Positions 34,229 through 44,434 of a DNA stretch of 57,989 nt are shown here, piece after piece (within the stretch, counting starts at the first letter, position 1; each line of letters opens with the position of its first letter). The stretch spans positions 1-57,989 of the forward strand of contig SUXD01000013.1 in assembly GCA_015061145.1 (NCBI GenBank), written 5' to 3'. The position numbers were made by a program, and so were the translations under genes. The stretch is from Bacteroidales bacterium. GTDB taxonomy: Bacteria; Bacteroidota; Bacteroidia; Bacteroidales; Paludibacteraceae. Under the pieces are notes generated by a model, which was given only the letters and a program-made list of their open reading frames with translations, did no database searches and was not told where the DNA came from.

Positions 34229-34326
34229 AATAAATTAAAAAAGTATTTTTTTCTTGATTAAGGAAAAAATGAATGTTTTTTTAAAGGAAATGAAAATTGA
34301 GGCAGAGTGCCTCTGAAAAACTTATG

Positions 34327-34358
34327 CGAAGATAGTTTGTTTTTTCTCAAAATGCAAA
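34327..34358 (-). promoter_or_regulatory. Putative rho promoter
   Basis: On the minus strand TTTG (34355-34358) and TATCTTCG (34327-34334) are 20 bases apart; the -7 box has one mismatch to TAnnTTTG. It predicts a leader of about 90 bases, with a short hairpin (GAGGCA/TGCCTC) at 34299-34313. Confidence 0.4.
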
Positions 34359-35669
34359 TTATATGGTTATTTTTAAAATCTTTTTTGTGTTTTTTGTAAT
34401 CTTGTAGCGGTCGTCAGTACGCATGCCTGCAATCCAGATTATATCCTTGCCCGAGCATAGAATATAGGCACGCTCTTTTTCGGCAATGCTCATTTTCTGG
34501 TCAATAAAAAAGTCGCTCAGCAATTTTTTGCATTTCATTCCAAATGGGTAAAAATAGTCGCCCTTTTCCCATGTGCGCAGTTGCAACGGAAATTGCAGTT
34601 TGTCCATATCAAAATAGCCGACAGCGTTATTTTTCTCTAGCCTGAAATTGTCGTCGTTAATTATCCGCTCGAGTTGCAGGCGAATGCCGCAGTGAACTTC
34701 GGTCGCGTCTTCGGGTATTTCGATGCTCTTTTTCGCTGCGGCAGTGCTGATGGTCAGTATGCCTCTGCTGGTCGATGCCACATACTCTTTGGCGTAAAAC
34801 AATTTGCCGCTGCTTTCTCTTTTGTCGTATATCTCCTGACTTTGTGTGGCGTTGAATCCGTACTCTTTCAGCATTTCGTACATCACGCTTTGCGGAGCGA
34901 TGCTTTCTGAAATTTTATTCAGGTCTATTTCAACGAACGGTTCTTTTCGAATGACGACTTTTTCTGCGATTTTTTGTATGTAACTTTCGTAAATTTTGTT
35001 TGCGTCGTTCAGATAATCAATCGTTTGCGAAAGTGTATCCTTGAACGACGGGTTTATTTTCTCGAAAGCAGGGATAATCTCGTTCCTGAACTTGTTTCTG
35101 GTGTAAACGGTTTCTTTGTTCGTGGAGTCTTCTACAAAATTAAGGTTGTTTTTTTGCAGATATTCCATAATTTCTTCTCGCGAGAGACAGAGCAGCGGTC
35201 GCACAATGTGTGCGTTTTTGGTTTGTATGCCGCATAGTCCTTTGATGCCCGTTCCGCGCGTCAGGTTGATAAGGAATGTTTCTGCCGAATCGTCTTTGTG
35301 ATGGGCAATAGCGATACATTGAGCGTTGTTTTCCGCCCGTATCTTTTCAAACCATTGGTATCGCAGTTCTCTTGCCGCCATTTCGATGGATAGTTTGTGC
35401 TCTTCAGCATAGGCGGTGGTTTGGAAATCGACTTTATGCAGCTTGACATGATGTTGTGCGGCAAATGCAGTCACAAAGCGTTCGTCGCGGTCCGATTCTT
35501 CGCCTCTGAGGTGAAAATTGCAATGCGCAATTTCGCACATGTAGCCTAACGATAGCAGTATGTGTGCCAAACAGATGGAATCGGCTCCGCCGCTTACTGC
35601 CACAATAATCTTGTCGCTTGGCTGCAACAACTCTTTCTGAGCGATGTGTCGCTTTACTTTTTCTTGCAT
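34359..35669 (-). CDS. tilS: tRNA(Ile)-lysidine synthase
   Basis: TilS modifies C34 of the AUA-reading isoleucine tRNA to lysidine. The N-terminal PP-loop ATPase motif IIVAVSGGADSICLAH is at about residues 21-36, followed by CNFHLRGEESDRDE and HHKDDSAETFLINLTRGTGIKGLCGI. The C-terminal ~190 residues include the TilS C-terminal domain (QLRTWEKGDYFYPFGMKCKK, LLSDFFIDQK). Length of 436 is standard. The start codon shares its first base with the last base of the GH43-like gene, so translation is probably coupled. Confidence 0.95.
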   Translation of the reverse strand: MQEKVKRHIAQKELLQPSDKIIVAVSGGADSICLAHILLSLGYMCEIAHCNFHLRGEESDRDERFVTAFAAQHHVKLHKVDFQTTAYAEEHKLSIEMAARELRYQWFEKIRAENNAQCIAIAHHKDDSAETFLINLTRGTGIKGLCGIQTKNAHIVRPLLCLSREEIMEYLQKNNLNFVEDSTNKETVYTRNKFRNEIIPAFEKINPSFKDTLSQTIDYLNDANKIYESYIQKIAEKVVIRKEPFVEIDLNKISESIAPQSVMYEMLKEYGFNATQSQEIYDKRESSGKLFYAKEYVASTSRGILTISTAAAKKSIEIPEDATEVHCGIRLQLERIINDDNFRLEKNNAVGYFDMDKLQFPLQLRTWEKGDYFYPFGMKCKKLLSDFFIDQKMSIAEKERAYILCSGKDIIWIAGMRTDDRYKITKNTKKILKITI

Positions 35670-37249
35670 TATTTGCTGAATTCCACAAATTCAATGTCGC
35701 ACCAACCGATGTTGCGGGCGTTTTCTTGATGGGTGCAGAATAAACCGATTCGGGTGCCGATATAATCGGCTTCCATGATGGTGAATTCTTTGCCGAGAAT
35801 GTAATAAATCTCGCCGTCAAGGCTGTAGCTGAAGGTGGCTACACCGCTTTTCACTTTCACACGCAGGTACAATTCCTGTTGGTTGATAATATTGCGTTGG
35901 TTTTCAACCTCGTTTTTGTCGGGTGCGCCTTCGCCTTGCGATACATGGTAAGCTGTTCCAACCTTTTTCAAGCAGATTTCACCGTAGTTTTTCCCAGCAA
36001 TCATAATGCCGCATCGTGTGTTGTCGTCGGTTGCGTTCAGCGCCACTTTTGCTGTGACGGTAAATGTCTCGTTGGGCAGTTTTTGCAGCAGTAGGTTCTG
36101 CTGTTTTGCAAGGTTTGCATTGCCTTTGTTAGAGTACAGACGCAACTTTCCGTTGCTGCGGTTCAGAAATGCCCACAGGGGAGTGAACTGACTGTTCCAT
36201 TGCCATTGGAGTCCTATTTTTTCGCCTTCAAACTGGTCGTCTTCCTCCGGGTTCACAATGGGCGTTTGTGCAATGCCTGGTTTTTTGTAGTTTGTGATAG
36301 GCTCACCGCTTCCGCCTTTGTTGTATCCGCCTATTGTTGGCCAGTTATCTTCCCATTTTACGGGGTCGAGCATCACCGGGTGTCCGAAGTTTTCGATATG
36401 CTGGTTGTGAATATACCATCCTTCACCTCCGGCAGTTTCAATGTATGCACCGTTGTATGGACCTTCCATGTTTGTTTTGGCTTGATACATGACGGTATTT
36501 GATTCGTACGGACCAGTAATGTTTTCCGAACGAAGGCAGAGTATTCGGCTGTCGAATTTCTTGTATGCAGCGCAGAATATGTAATAAAATTTGCCCTTCG
36601 TCACTATTTTTGAGCTCTTAATGTCGCCCAGTTCGTTGGCGTCAAAGATAATGGTTTCAGTGCTTTTTATGGCTTTGTATTCGTTGTCCAGTTCACATAT
36701 AGCAATCAGGTTGTTGTATCTTCCGTAAGCGTGTTGCTCATATCCGTGAAGCAGGTAGAGTTTGCCGGCGGCGTCCCATATTGGACAGGGCGAAGAAAGA
36801 TTTTTTCCTTCCATTACAGTGACGGGCGCTTCCCAGCCTTTTGTTATGTCGTTGGTTTTCGACATGAATATTCCTTTCGAAGGATCTGAGAAAAATACGT
36901 AAATTGTTTTCCCTTGTGTTCTGATGCACGGATGAGAAATGCCTTTCGCGTTGTAGGAAATATTCAGCAGTTCGTTGTCTGATGGCAAAACATAATTCAC
37001 ATATTGCCAATTCACCATGTCGCTCGATTTGAGCACCGGAATGCCGGGTGAGGTGTGCCGGCTGGCAGAAACCATGTAGTAGTCGTCACCTGCCTTGCAT
37101 ACATCAAGCTCGGGGTAGTCGGCATACAGAATCGGATTCCTGTATCGGCCATTGCCAAGGTCTGATATCCATGTCTTTGATTTGTATTGTTCTGCAAAAA
37201 GATTAGCCGCAGCGAAAATGACAGCGAGAAGAAATGTGAATTTTCTCAT
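35669..37249 (-). CDS. Exported GH43-family protein, possibly catalytically inactive
   Basis: ATG 37249 gives a signal peptide (MRKFTFLLAVIFAAANLFAE); the frame to 37348 only adds an untypical lysine-rich stretch. The body is a five-bladed GH43-type propeller of the arabinofuranosidase/xylosidase subgroup (RYRNPILYADYPELDVCKAG, IPVLKSSDMVNW, NGAYIETAGGEGWYIHNQ) followed by a concanavalin-like C-terminal domain from about residue 330. Compared with the subgroup consensus as I know it, the base Asp (in DPD/DVD) is Glu in PELD, the Asp of IDPCPFWDDDG is Ser in SSPCPIWDAAG, and the Glu of IEGPK is replaced in IKSSK. It may bind rather than cut plant-type polysaccharide. It is upstream of tilS with a one-base overlap. 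Confidence 0.8.
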   Translation of the reverse strand: MRKFTFLLAVIFAAANLFAEQYKSKTWISDLGNGRYRNPILYADYPELDVCKAGDDYYMVSASRHTSPGIPVLKSSDMVNWQYVNYVLPSDNELLNISYNAKGISHPCIRTQGKTIYVFFSDPSKGIFMSKTNDITKGWEAPVTVMEGKNLSSPCPIWDAAGKLYLLHGYEQHAYGRYNNLIAICELDNEYKAIKSTETIIFDANELGDIKSSKIVTKGKFYYIFCAAYKKFDSRILCLRSENITGPYESNTVMYQAKTNMEGPYNGAYIETAGGEGWYIHNQHIENFGHPVMLDPVKWEDNWPTIGGYNKGGSGEPITNYKKPGIAQTPIVNPEEDDQFEGEKIGLQWQWNSQFTPLWAFLNRSNGKLRLYSNKGNANLAKQQNLLLQKLPNETFTVTAKVALNATDDNTRCGIMIAGKNYGEICLKKVGTAYHVSQGEGAPDKNEVENQRNIINQQELYLRVKVKSGVATFSYSLDGEIYYILGKEFTIMEADYIGTRIGLFCTHQENARNIGWCDIEFVEFSK

Positions 37250-37343
37250 TCTTATTATGATTAGATTATTATGTGCGAAAATACATTTTTTTGTTGTAAG
37301 TACAAAATTTGACGGCTGTAAAAGTGATTTCAGTTTTTTTTTG

Positions 37344-37351
37344 TACATTTG
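37344..37351 (+). promoter_or_regulatory. -7 box for rfbB
   Basis: TACATTTG matches TAnnTTTG and lies 26 bases before the ATG at 37378. The upstream 15 bases are mostly T, and no clear -33 element is present. Confidence 0.45.
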
Positions 37352-37377
37352 TTTTCTGAATTAAAACTTTAAAAGTG

Positions 37378-38502
37378 ATGAAAAATATTTTGATAACAGG
37401 AGGCGCCGGATTTATCGGCTCGCATGTCGTTCGATTGTTTGTAAAGAAATATCCTGATTACAGAATTGTCAATCTCGACAAACTGACTTACGCAGGAAAT
37501 CTTGAGAATCTCAAAGATATTGAGAATGAACCGAATTACACTTTTGTGAAGGCGGATATTTGTGATTTTGAAAAGATACTTGAAATATTCCGAAAATATC
37601 AGATTGACGGTGTGATACATCTTGCAGCCGAAAGCCATGTCGATCGCTCGATAAAAGATCCGTTCACTTTCGCACAGACAAATGTAATGGGTACGCTTTC
37701 GCTTTTACAGGCTGCCAAAGTGTGCTGGGAAGGCGACTGGACCGACAAACGCTTTTATCATATCTCTACCGACGAGGTTTACGGGGCATTGGAACTCACT
37801 AACCCCGAGGGAATAGAGTCGCCGTTTACAACCAAAGCGTCGTCGGCGTTGCATCATCTGGCTTTCGGAAAGGAATATTTCCTCGAAACAACAAAATATA
37901 ATCCGCATTCGCCTTATTCGGCTTCAAAGGCTTCTTCCGACCATTTTGTTAGAGCTTTTCACGATACTTACGGAATGCCTACCATCGTGACCAACTGCTC
38001 CAATAATTATGGGCCATACCAGTTTCCTGAAAAATTGATTCCGTTGTTTATCAACAATATTCGTCATGGCAAACCGCTCCCTGTCTACGGAAAAGGCGAG
38101 AATGTGCGCGACTGGCTTTTCGTTGTCGATCATGCACGTGCCATCGACTTGATTTTCCACAAAGGTAAAATTGCCGAAACATACAATATCGGCGGTTTCA
38201 ACGAATGGAAGAATATCGACCTTATTAAAGTGATAATCAAGACTGTAGATAAATTATTGGGCAATCCGGAAGGCACTTCCGACCATCTTATTACTTATGT
38301 GACCGACCGTGCCGGACACGACCTTCGTTATGCCATAGACTCCACTAAACTGAAAAACGAACTCGGTTGGGAACCAAGTCTGCAGTTCGAAGAGGGAATT
38401 GAAATTACCGTGCGCTGGTATCTCGACAATCAACAATGGATGGACAATATCACTTCGGGCGAATATGAGAAATATTACGCCGAAATGTATAAAGACAGGT
38501 AA
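37378..38502 (+). CDS. rfbB: dTDP-glucose 4,6-dehydratase
   Basis: This enzyme converts dTDP-glucose to dTDP-4-keto-6-deoxyglucose, the first committed step towards dTDP-rhamnose and related sugars. The NAD-binding motif GGAGFIGSH is near residue 8, the acid/base region is HISTDEVYG, and the SDR catalytic YSASK is present. The track start GTG at 37375 is one codon too early; ATG 37378 gives the standard MKNILITGGAGFIGSH. An insert after DEVYG typical of this phylum gives 374 residues. The gene stands alone; rfbA, rfbC and rfbD are not in the window. Confidence 0.94.
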   Translation: MKNILITGGAGFIGSHVVRLFVKKYPDYRIVNLDKLTYAGNLENLKDIENEPNYTFVKADICDFEKILEIFRKYQIDGVIHLAAESHVDRSIKDPFTFAQTNVMGTLSLLQAAKVCWEGDWTDKRFYHISTDEVYGALELTNPEGIESPFTTKASSALHHLAFGKEYFLETTKYNPHSPYSASKASSDHFVRAFHDTYGMPTIVTNCSNNYGPYQFPEKLIPLFINNIRHGKPLPVYGKGENVRDWLFVVDHARAIDLIFHKGKIAETYNIGGFNEWKNIDLIKVIIKTVDKLLGNPEGTSDHLITYVTDRAGHDLRYAIDSTKLKNELGWEPSLQFEEGIEITVRWYLDNQQWMDNITSGEYEKYYAEMYKDR

Positions 38503-38554
38503 AATGAACCCTCCGCAGTTTTTGTATCGCAGGCGAATGAATGTAAAATAGATG

Positions 38555-38607
38555 ATATCACGCAAAAAAAAAATGAAGGAGACTCCTTCATTTTTTTTGC
38601 GTGATAT
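38555..38607. terminator. Long hairpin, bidirectional terminator
   Basis: ATATCACGC, an A10 tract and ATGAAGGA are mirrored by TCCTTCAT, a T8 tract and GCGTGATAT around a 3-base loop. The total arm length of about 25 bases is unusually long. It lies between the convergent rfbB and DUF4270 genes; its tracts suit termination in both directions. Confidence 0.8.
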
Positions 38608-38620
38608 GTTTGCTTGTTAT

Positions 38621-39964
38621 TTATTCTTTGTACTTATAGAATTTGCTGTAAGCTGTAATGATTTTCAGTGGCGATTGCTTGGCCTGACTGTTCGTGAAAC
38701 TCAAAGCCGACAAGGTGAAACTGTTTTGCATCAGCGAAAGCACATTTGATTTGCTGTAGGTGACACGCACGGGCACTAATACATAAGTGTCAGTTTCTTC
38801 TATTTCCTCTTCGCCGTATGCCATTTGGTCAGTTCTTTTCTGCAAGAGGTAGGTGAGGTCGAATGAGTAATAGCTTTCACCTGTGGTTCCGTCTTTCAGA
38901 ATAGAGGCGTAAATGGAGTTCTCTTTGTCTGGCAGTTCTTTCTGTTCAAAATAGTTCTCCAGCTTATCTCGTTTTATCATCACAAGGTGTGATGGTGCCG
39001 AAATCTCGTCGTCGTAATCAGTGGCGCATTTGTTAAGCCTCATGCGAACGGAGTTGTATTTTATGTCTTTTGAGTTGTCTCCAATCAGTTCGCTTACTAT
39101 TTTTTTTGTCGGAATAGTAAGTTGCGTGTAAATGCCGGCAGGAGAGTAGATATAGTCTTCGCTGGCGCTCTTTGCGCTGATGGCGCTGGCTACATTTGCC
39201 TCTATCTTGTTCACTTGACGCACTTCGCTATTGGCTGGGAATGCCAATGTTCCGATAGCCATGGTGTCGGCGTCGGGATAGTGGTAGTGAAGGCACAAAG
39301 TGAGCGAATCGACGGTGAAGGCCTGTCGGCTGCCGTTTGTCTTTAGGTATATCCCTTTAAAAAATTCCAAAAAACTGTCCTCTGAATCGTAAACCGAGAG
39401 GTCGGCAAGGAAGCTTTCTGCCATTTCTTTTTTGATGGGAATGCTCACACCGTATGTGATTTTCTTTGATATGGCAGTGTCGAGATTCTCTATCATGCGG
39501 GCGTCTATGTCTTTCTCGCCGATTTTTTCGCCAAAGTCCACAAATTCGTCCGCCGAAATGTTTGTGTAGTATTTCTTACGGTACTCCAATTTCCCTTTTA
39601 GCGGATAAACCTCAAAAGTGGCATTTTCTGTTCCGGTGTGTTTGCTGATATACACTTTCAGCGTCATGCTGTCGGCTTCGTACGATTCGCTGAAATTTTC
39701 GCGCGACGGATTGATAACTTGCGCAAGCACAGTTCCTGTAAGATCGCCGAATTTTTCGTTGGTGTAGTTCCCTACAAGAAAGTTGGTGTTGTCGGCGTAG
39801 AAATAGGGCGTCGCTAAAGTCTCGGATGTTACGTCAAACTGACTGACAGCCGAATTGATATTGTCTTCTTCCGTGCGCATGGCGTTGCCTATGTCGCCTT
39901 CTGAACTGTCTTCGCACGATATGAGTCCCAAAATAGGGAAAAGTATAAAAAAGATTTTTTTCAT
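38621..39964 (-). CDS. DUF4270 family surface lipoprotein
   Basis: The 447-residue protein has a lipoprotein signal (MKKIFFILFPILGLISCEDS) with Cys17 in the lipobox LISC, so it is membrane anchored. The remainder matches DUF4270, a beta-rich family found in Bacteroidota and of unknown function; the YFYADNTNFLVGNYTNEKFGD start is typical. It is immediately downstream of the GT5-like gene (41-base gap) on the same strand, a pairing I recall from other Bacteroidales genomes, so the two probably form an operon. Confidence 0.85.
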   Translation of the reverse strand: MKKIFFILFPILGLISCEDSSEGDIGNAMRTEEDNINSAVSQFDVTSETLATPYFYADNTNFLVGNYTNEKFGDLTGTVLAQVINPSRENFSESYEADSMTLKVYISKHTGTENATFEVYPLKGKLEYRKKYYTNISADEFVDFGEKIGEKDIDARMIENLDTAISKKITYGVSIPIKKEMAESFLADLSVYDSEDSFLEFFKGIYLKTNGSRQAFTVDSLTLCLHYHYPDADTMAIGTLAFPANSEVRQVNKIEANVASAISAKSASEDYIYSPAGIYTQLTIPTKKIVSELIGDNSKDIKYNSVRMRLNKCATDYDDEISAPSHLVMIKRDKLENYFEQKELPDKENSIYASILKDGTTGESYYSFDLTYLLQKRTDQMAYGEEEIEETDTYVLVPVRVTYSKSNVLSLMQNSFTLSALSFTNSQAKQSPLKIITAYSKFYKYKE

Positions 39965-40005
39965 TTTTTATAAAATGACAAAATTGCAGTTTGTTATATT
40001 AACGG

Positions 40006-40821
40006 TTATTTTGCCAGTTTATTGTAGAATTCGTCGTAAGCGTCCGCATAATTTTCGGGGTTCTGATAGCCGAGGAAAGGAAGTTTTTTCTGAGCGGCAT
40101 ACGCTGCCACCTCCTTGTTGATGTTCTGGCTGCCTTGTATCACACCGTCGGAGTAGTCGATGGCCAATTTCGAAAGTTTGACATAATCCAAATCGTTACC
40201 TTCCAAGGTTGAGAGGTCTTCTGGTTTCAGCGAGTCAAAAATGATTTTTTCTTTCACATCTTTGGTGAACTTGTTTTTGAACTCGTTGTCATATACGGAA
40301 TAAATCACTTTCGCGTTTTTGAAGAACGGATCGTCATTGTATACTTTCTTGATGTAAAGCGGAGCGAAAGCGGTCATCCAACCGTGGCAATGCACAATGT
40401 CGGGTGCCCAACGAAGCTTTTTGACGGTTTCTATCACACCGCGAGCAAAGAAAATGGCGCGTTCGTCATTGTCGTCAAATTCCTTTCCGCTTGCATCAGA
40501 AACAATAGCTTTCCTTTGGAAAAACTCCTCGTTGTCAATAAAATATACTTGCATTCGAATGGCCTGAATCGACGCCACTTTGATAATCAAAGGGTGGTCG
40601 GTGTCGTTTATGATAAGGTTCATGCCCGAAAGTCTGATGACTTCGTGCATCTGGTTTCTGCGCTCGTTGATGCAACCATAACGGGGCATAAATGTCCTTA
40701 TCTCTTTCCCTTTTTCCTGAATCGCCTGCGGAAGGTATCTGGAAAGTGTCGAAATCTCACTCTCTGGCAAATAGGGCGTGATTTCTTGAGAAATAATCAA
40801 GACTTTTAAAGGCTCGTTCAT
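40006..40821 (-). CDS. Half-length GT5 (glycogen/starch synthase-like) protein
   Basis: The start is ATG 40821 (MNEPLKVLIISQEITPYLPE), chosen because a TATCTTTGC -7 box lies at 40843-40850. The 271-residue protein equals only the N-terminal Rossmann domain of GT5 glycogen synthases (PDIVHCHGWMTAFAPLYIKK is the best match). The ADP-glucose KxGGL motif expected after the first strand is replaced by PESEI, and the whole C-terminal GT-B domain is missing. Such short proteins are annotated as glycogen synthase in Bacteroides but should not work alone as one. It is divergent from panC. Confidence 0.8.
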   Translation of the reverse strand: MNEPLKVLIISQEITPYLPESEISTLSRYLPQAIQEKGKEIRTFMPRYGCINERRNQMHEVIRLSGMNLIINDTDHPLIIKVASIQAIRMQVYFIDNEEFFQRKAIVSDASGKEFDDNDERAIFFARGVIETVKKLRWAPDIVHCHGWMTAFAPLYIKKVYNDDPFFKNAKVIYSVYDNEFKNKFTKDVKEKIIFDSLKPEDLSTLEGNDLDYVKLSKLAIDYSDGVIQGSQNINKEVAAYAAQKKLPFLGYQNPENYADAYDEFYNKLAK

Positions 40822-40842
40822 CTTTTGCAAGTTAATTTTATG

Positions 40843-40850
40843 CAAAGATA
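40843..40850 (-). promoter_or_regulatory. -7 box for the GT5-like/DUF4270 operon
   Basis: On the minus strand this reads TATCTTTG followed by C. A TTG about 22 bases further upstream may be the -33 element. The box lies inside the longer open frame and so excludes its upstream start. Confidence 0.5.
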
Positions 40851-40973
40851 TAAAAAAAAATGTTGAAATTGACAACTTTTCGTCCGAAAAGTCTTTTTAA
40901 CTTGTGAAAATATTTCGTGTTTTGCATTTTGTTTATTTCCTTTGCATAAAATTTCACAGACATTCAAAATTTA

Positions 40974-40981
40974 TATTTTTG
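40974..40981 (+). promoter_or_regulatory. -7 box for panC-panD
   Basis: TATTTTTG matches TAnnTTTG. It lies 22 bases before ATG 41003 and downstream of the first possible start at 40904, supporting the shorter panC. Confidence 0.45.
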
Positions 40982-41002
40982 ATGCCTAAATTATTTGTTG
41001 GA

Positions 41003-41842
41003 ATGAAAGTTTTTAGAAAAACAGCTGATTTGAAGGCTTACCTCAAAGGTCGTAAGAATGTCGGTTTTGTCCCAACCATGGGCGCTTTGCACGAAGGGCA
41101 TCTGTCGCTCATCAAACGGTGTGCCGACGAGAATGAAACATGTGTTGTCAGTGTGTTTGTCAATCCTACACAATTCAATGACAAAAATGACTTGAAGAAC
41201 TATCCCCGTACAGAAGAGGCCGATTTGGCACTGCTGCGCAGCAATGGTTGCGATGCGGCCTTCCTGCCTTCGGTGGACGAGATATATCCAGAAGAGGACA
41301 CCCGTGTGTTCAATTTCGGCGCAATTGCCGATGTGATGGAAGGTGTTCGCAGGCCAGGGCACTTTAACGGCGTGGCGCAAGTGGTGAGCCGCTTGTTCGA
41401 TATTGTGAAACCCGAAAGAGCTTATTTCGGTGAAAAGGATTTTCAGCAGATAGCCATCGTGAAAGAAATGGTGCGTCAGCTGGGCTTTGCCGTAGAGATT
41501 GTTCCGTGTCCGATTGTACGGGAAGAGAGCGGATTGGCCAAGAGCAGCCGCAACACATTGCTTTCGGCTGATGAAAAAGAAAAGGCCGCTTTAATATACC
41601 GTACTTTGCGCGAAAGTGTTAACTTTGCATCCGAAATGACGGTGGCGCAAGTGAAAAAATGGGTGGTCGATACCATCAATGCCAATCCGATAATGGAAGT
41701 GGAATATTATGAGATAGTGGACGGCCGTACATTGCAAAGCATTGAGAAATGGAGCGATGCCGACTATGTGGTGGGGTGCATAACTGTGTATTGCGGCGAA
41801 AAACGCATCCGGCTGATAGACAATATCGCATACAAAATTTAA
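41003..41842 (+). CDS. panC: Pantothenate synthetase (pantoate-beta-alanine ligase)
   Basis: The enzyme condenses pantoate and beta-alanine with ATP to pantothenate. ATG 41003 starts [14 protein letters not shown], the normal N-terminus; the 33 residues before it in the open frame overlap the promoter. The HIGH-type ATP motif [52 protein letters not shown] and the KMSKS-like GLAKSSRN are all present in 279 residues. panD follows after 34 bases. Confidence 0.95.
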   Translation: MKVFRKTADLKAYLKGRKNVGFVPTMGALHEGHLSLIKRCADENETCVVSVFVNPTQFNDKNDLKNYPRTEEADLALLRSNGCDAAFLPSVDEIYPEEDTRVFNFGAIADVMEGVRRPGHFNGVAQVVSRLFDIVKPERAYFGEKDFQQIAIVKEMVRQLGFAVEIVPCPIVREESGLAKSSRNTLLSADEKEKAALIYRTLRESVNFASEMTVAQVKKWVVDTINANPIMEVEYYEIVDGRTLQSIEKWSDADYVVGCITVYCGEKRIRLIDNIAYKI

Positions 41843-41876
41843 AAATGTAAATTCATAATTATAAAGAACCAATCCG

Positions 41877-42227
41877 GTGTTTGTAGAAGTTTTAAAATCG
41901 AAGATTCATCGCGCCAAGGTGACGGAGGCGAATCTTAATTACATAGGCAGCATTACCATCGATCGTGACTTGATGGACGCGGCAGACATATTGCCCAACG
42001 AACGCGTTTATATTGTAAACAACAATAATGGCGAACGCTTTGACACTTATGTGATAGAAGGCGAACGCGGTTCTGGACAGATATGCTTGAACGGAGCGGC
42101 GGCGCGTAAAGTTCAGCCCGGCGATGTGGTCATCATCACGGCATATGCCACAATGGATTATCAGGAGGCTAAAACATTTAAGCCTAAAGTGATTTTTCCT
42201 GACACAAATACGAATAAATTGATATAA
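41877..42227 (+). CDS. panD: Aspartate 1-decarboxylase
   Basis: PanD makes beta-alanine for the PanC reaction, so the two adjacent genes supply both the substrate and the ligase. The self-cleavage site is visible as YIGSITID (Gly24-Ser25), where Ser25 becomes the pyruvoyl group; Lys9 in KSKIHRAKV and the [31 protein letters not shown] segments are conserved. The start is GTG at 41877, which aligns with the Met of homologues. 116 residues is the family norm. A strong terminator follows. Confidence 0.95.
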   Translation: MFVEVLKSKIHRAKVTEANLNYIGSITIDRDLMDAADILPNERVYIVNNNNGERFDTYVIEGERGSGQICLNGAAARKVQPGDVVIITAYATMDYQEAKTFKPKVIFPDTNTNKLI

Positions 42228-42269
42228 AAACTGACAATCTGTCAGATTTGCGGGTTTCTGCATTTCTTT

Positions 42270-42307
42270 AATATGCCAAAAGAGCATGATGTCTCTTTTG
42301 GCATATT
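42270..42307 (+). terminator. Terminator of panC-panD
   Basis: AATATGCCAAAAGAG pairs with CTCTTTTGGCATATT (15 bases) around a short loop, followed by a T run, about 45 bases after the panD stop and before groES. Confidence 0.88.
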
Positions 42308-42360
42308 TTTTGTTTGTATGTTTGGCAGAAAATATTGTTTAACTTATAAATAAAATTGTT

Positions 42361-42633
42361 ATGAATATCAAACCATTGGCAGACAGAGTGTTGGTGAAAC
42401 CAGCTTGTGCCGAAGAAAAGACTGCAAGCGGAATTATCATTCCGGATTCAGCAAAGGAAAAACCGTTGAAAGGCGAAGTACTTGCAACTGGTAACGGTAC
42501 TAAAGATGAAGAGATGGTCGTTAAAAAAGGCGATCAAGTGCTTTATGGCAAATATGCCGGCACTGAAATCGAACTGGACGGCGAAAAATACTTGATTATG
42601 CGTCAATCAGACATTCTTGCGGTAATCTCTTAA
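42361..42633 (+). CDS. groES: Co-chaperonin GroES
   Basis: GroES is the 10-kDa lid of the GroEL chaperonin. The 90-residue protein has [20 protein letters not shown], the mobile loop [15 protein letters not shown], and the [20 protein letters not shown] end. I saw no CIRCE or other heat-shock operator upstream. groEL follows after 109 bases on the same strand. Confidence 0.97.
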   Translation: MNIKPLADRVLVKPACAEEKTASGIIIPDSAKEKPLKGEVLATGNGTKDEEMVVKKGDQVLYGKYAGTEIELDGEKYLIMRQSDILAVIS

Positions 42634-42694
42634 AGTGAAACAACTAAGATAAACTGGATTAAAAACATGATGAGGACGACAGGCGTAAAGGTGA

Positions 42695-44377
<1,683 letters not shown>

Positions 44378-44395
44378 TACCGCTTTCCTAAAGGC

Positions 44396-44434
44396 AAAAA
44401 ATAGGGCGTTCAAACCGAACGCCCTATTTTTTTT
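44396..44434. terminator. Terminator of groES-groEL, bidirectional
   Basis: AAAAAATAGGGCGTTC pairs with GAACGCCCTATTTTTT around a 5-base loop. The T run overlaps the TAA of the convergent barrel gene at 44433-44435. Confidence 0.88.

Noticed and set aside
42308-42360. Heat-shock operator (CIRCE) or clear promoter before groES
   Set aside because: No inverted repeat of the CIRCE type and no good TTTG/TAnnTTTG pair at suitable spacing were found.
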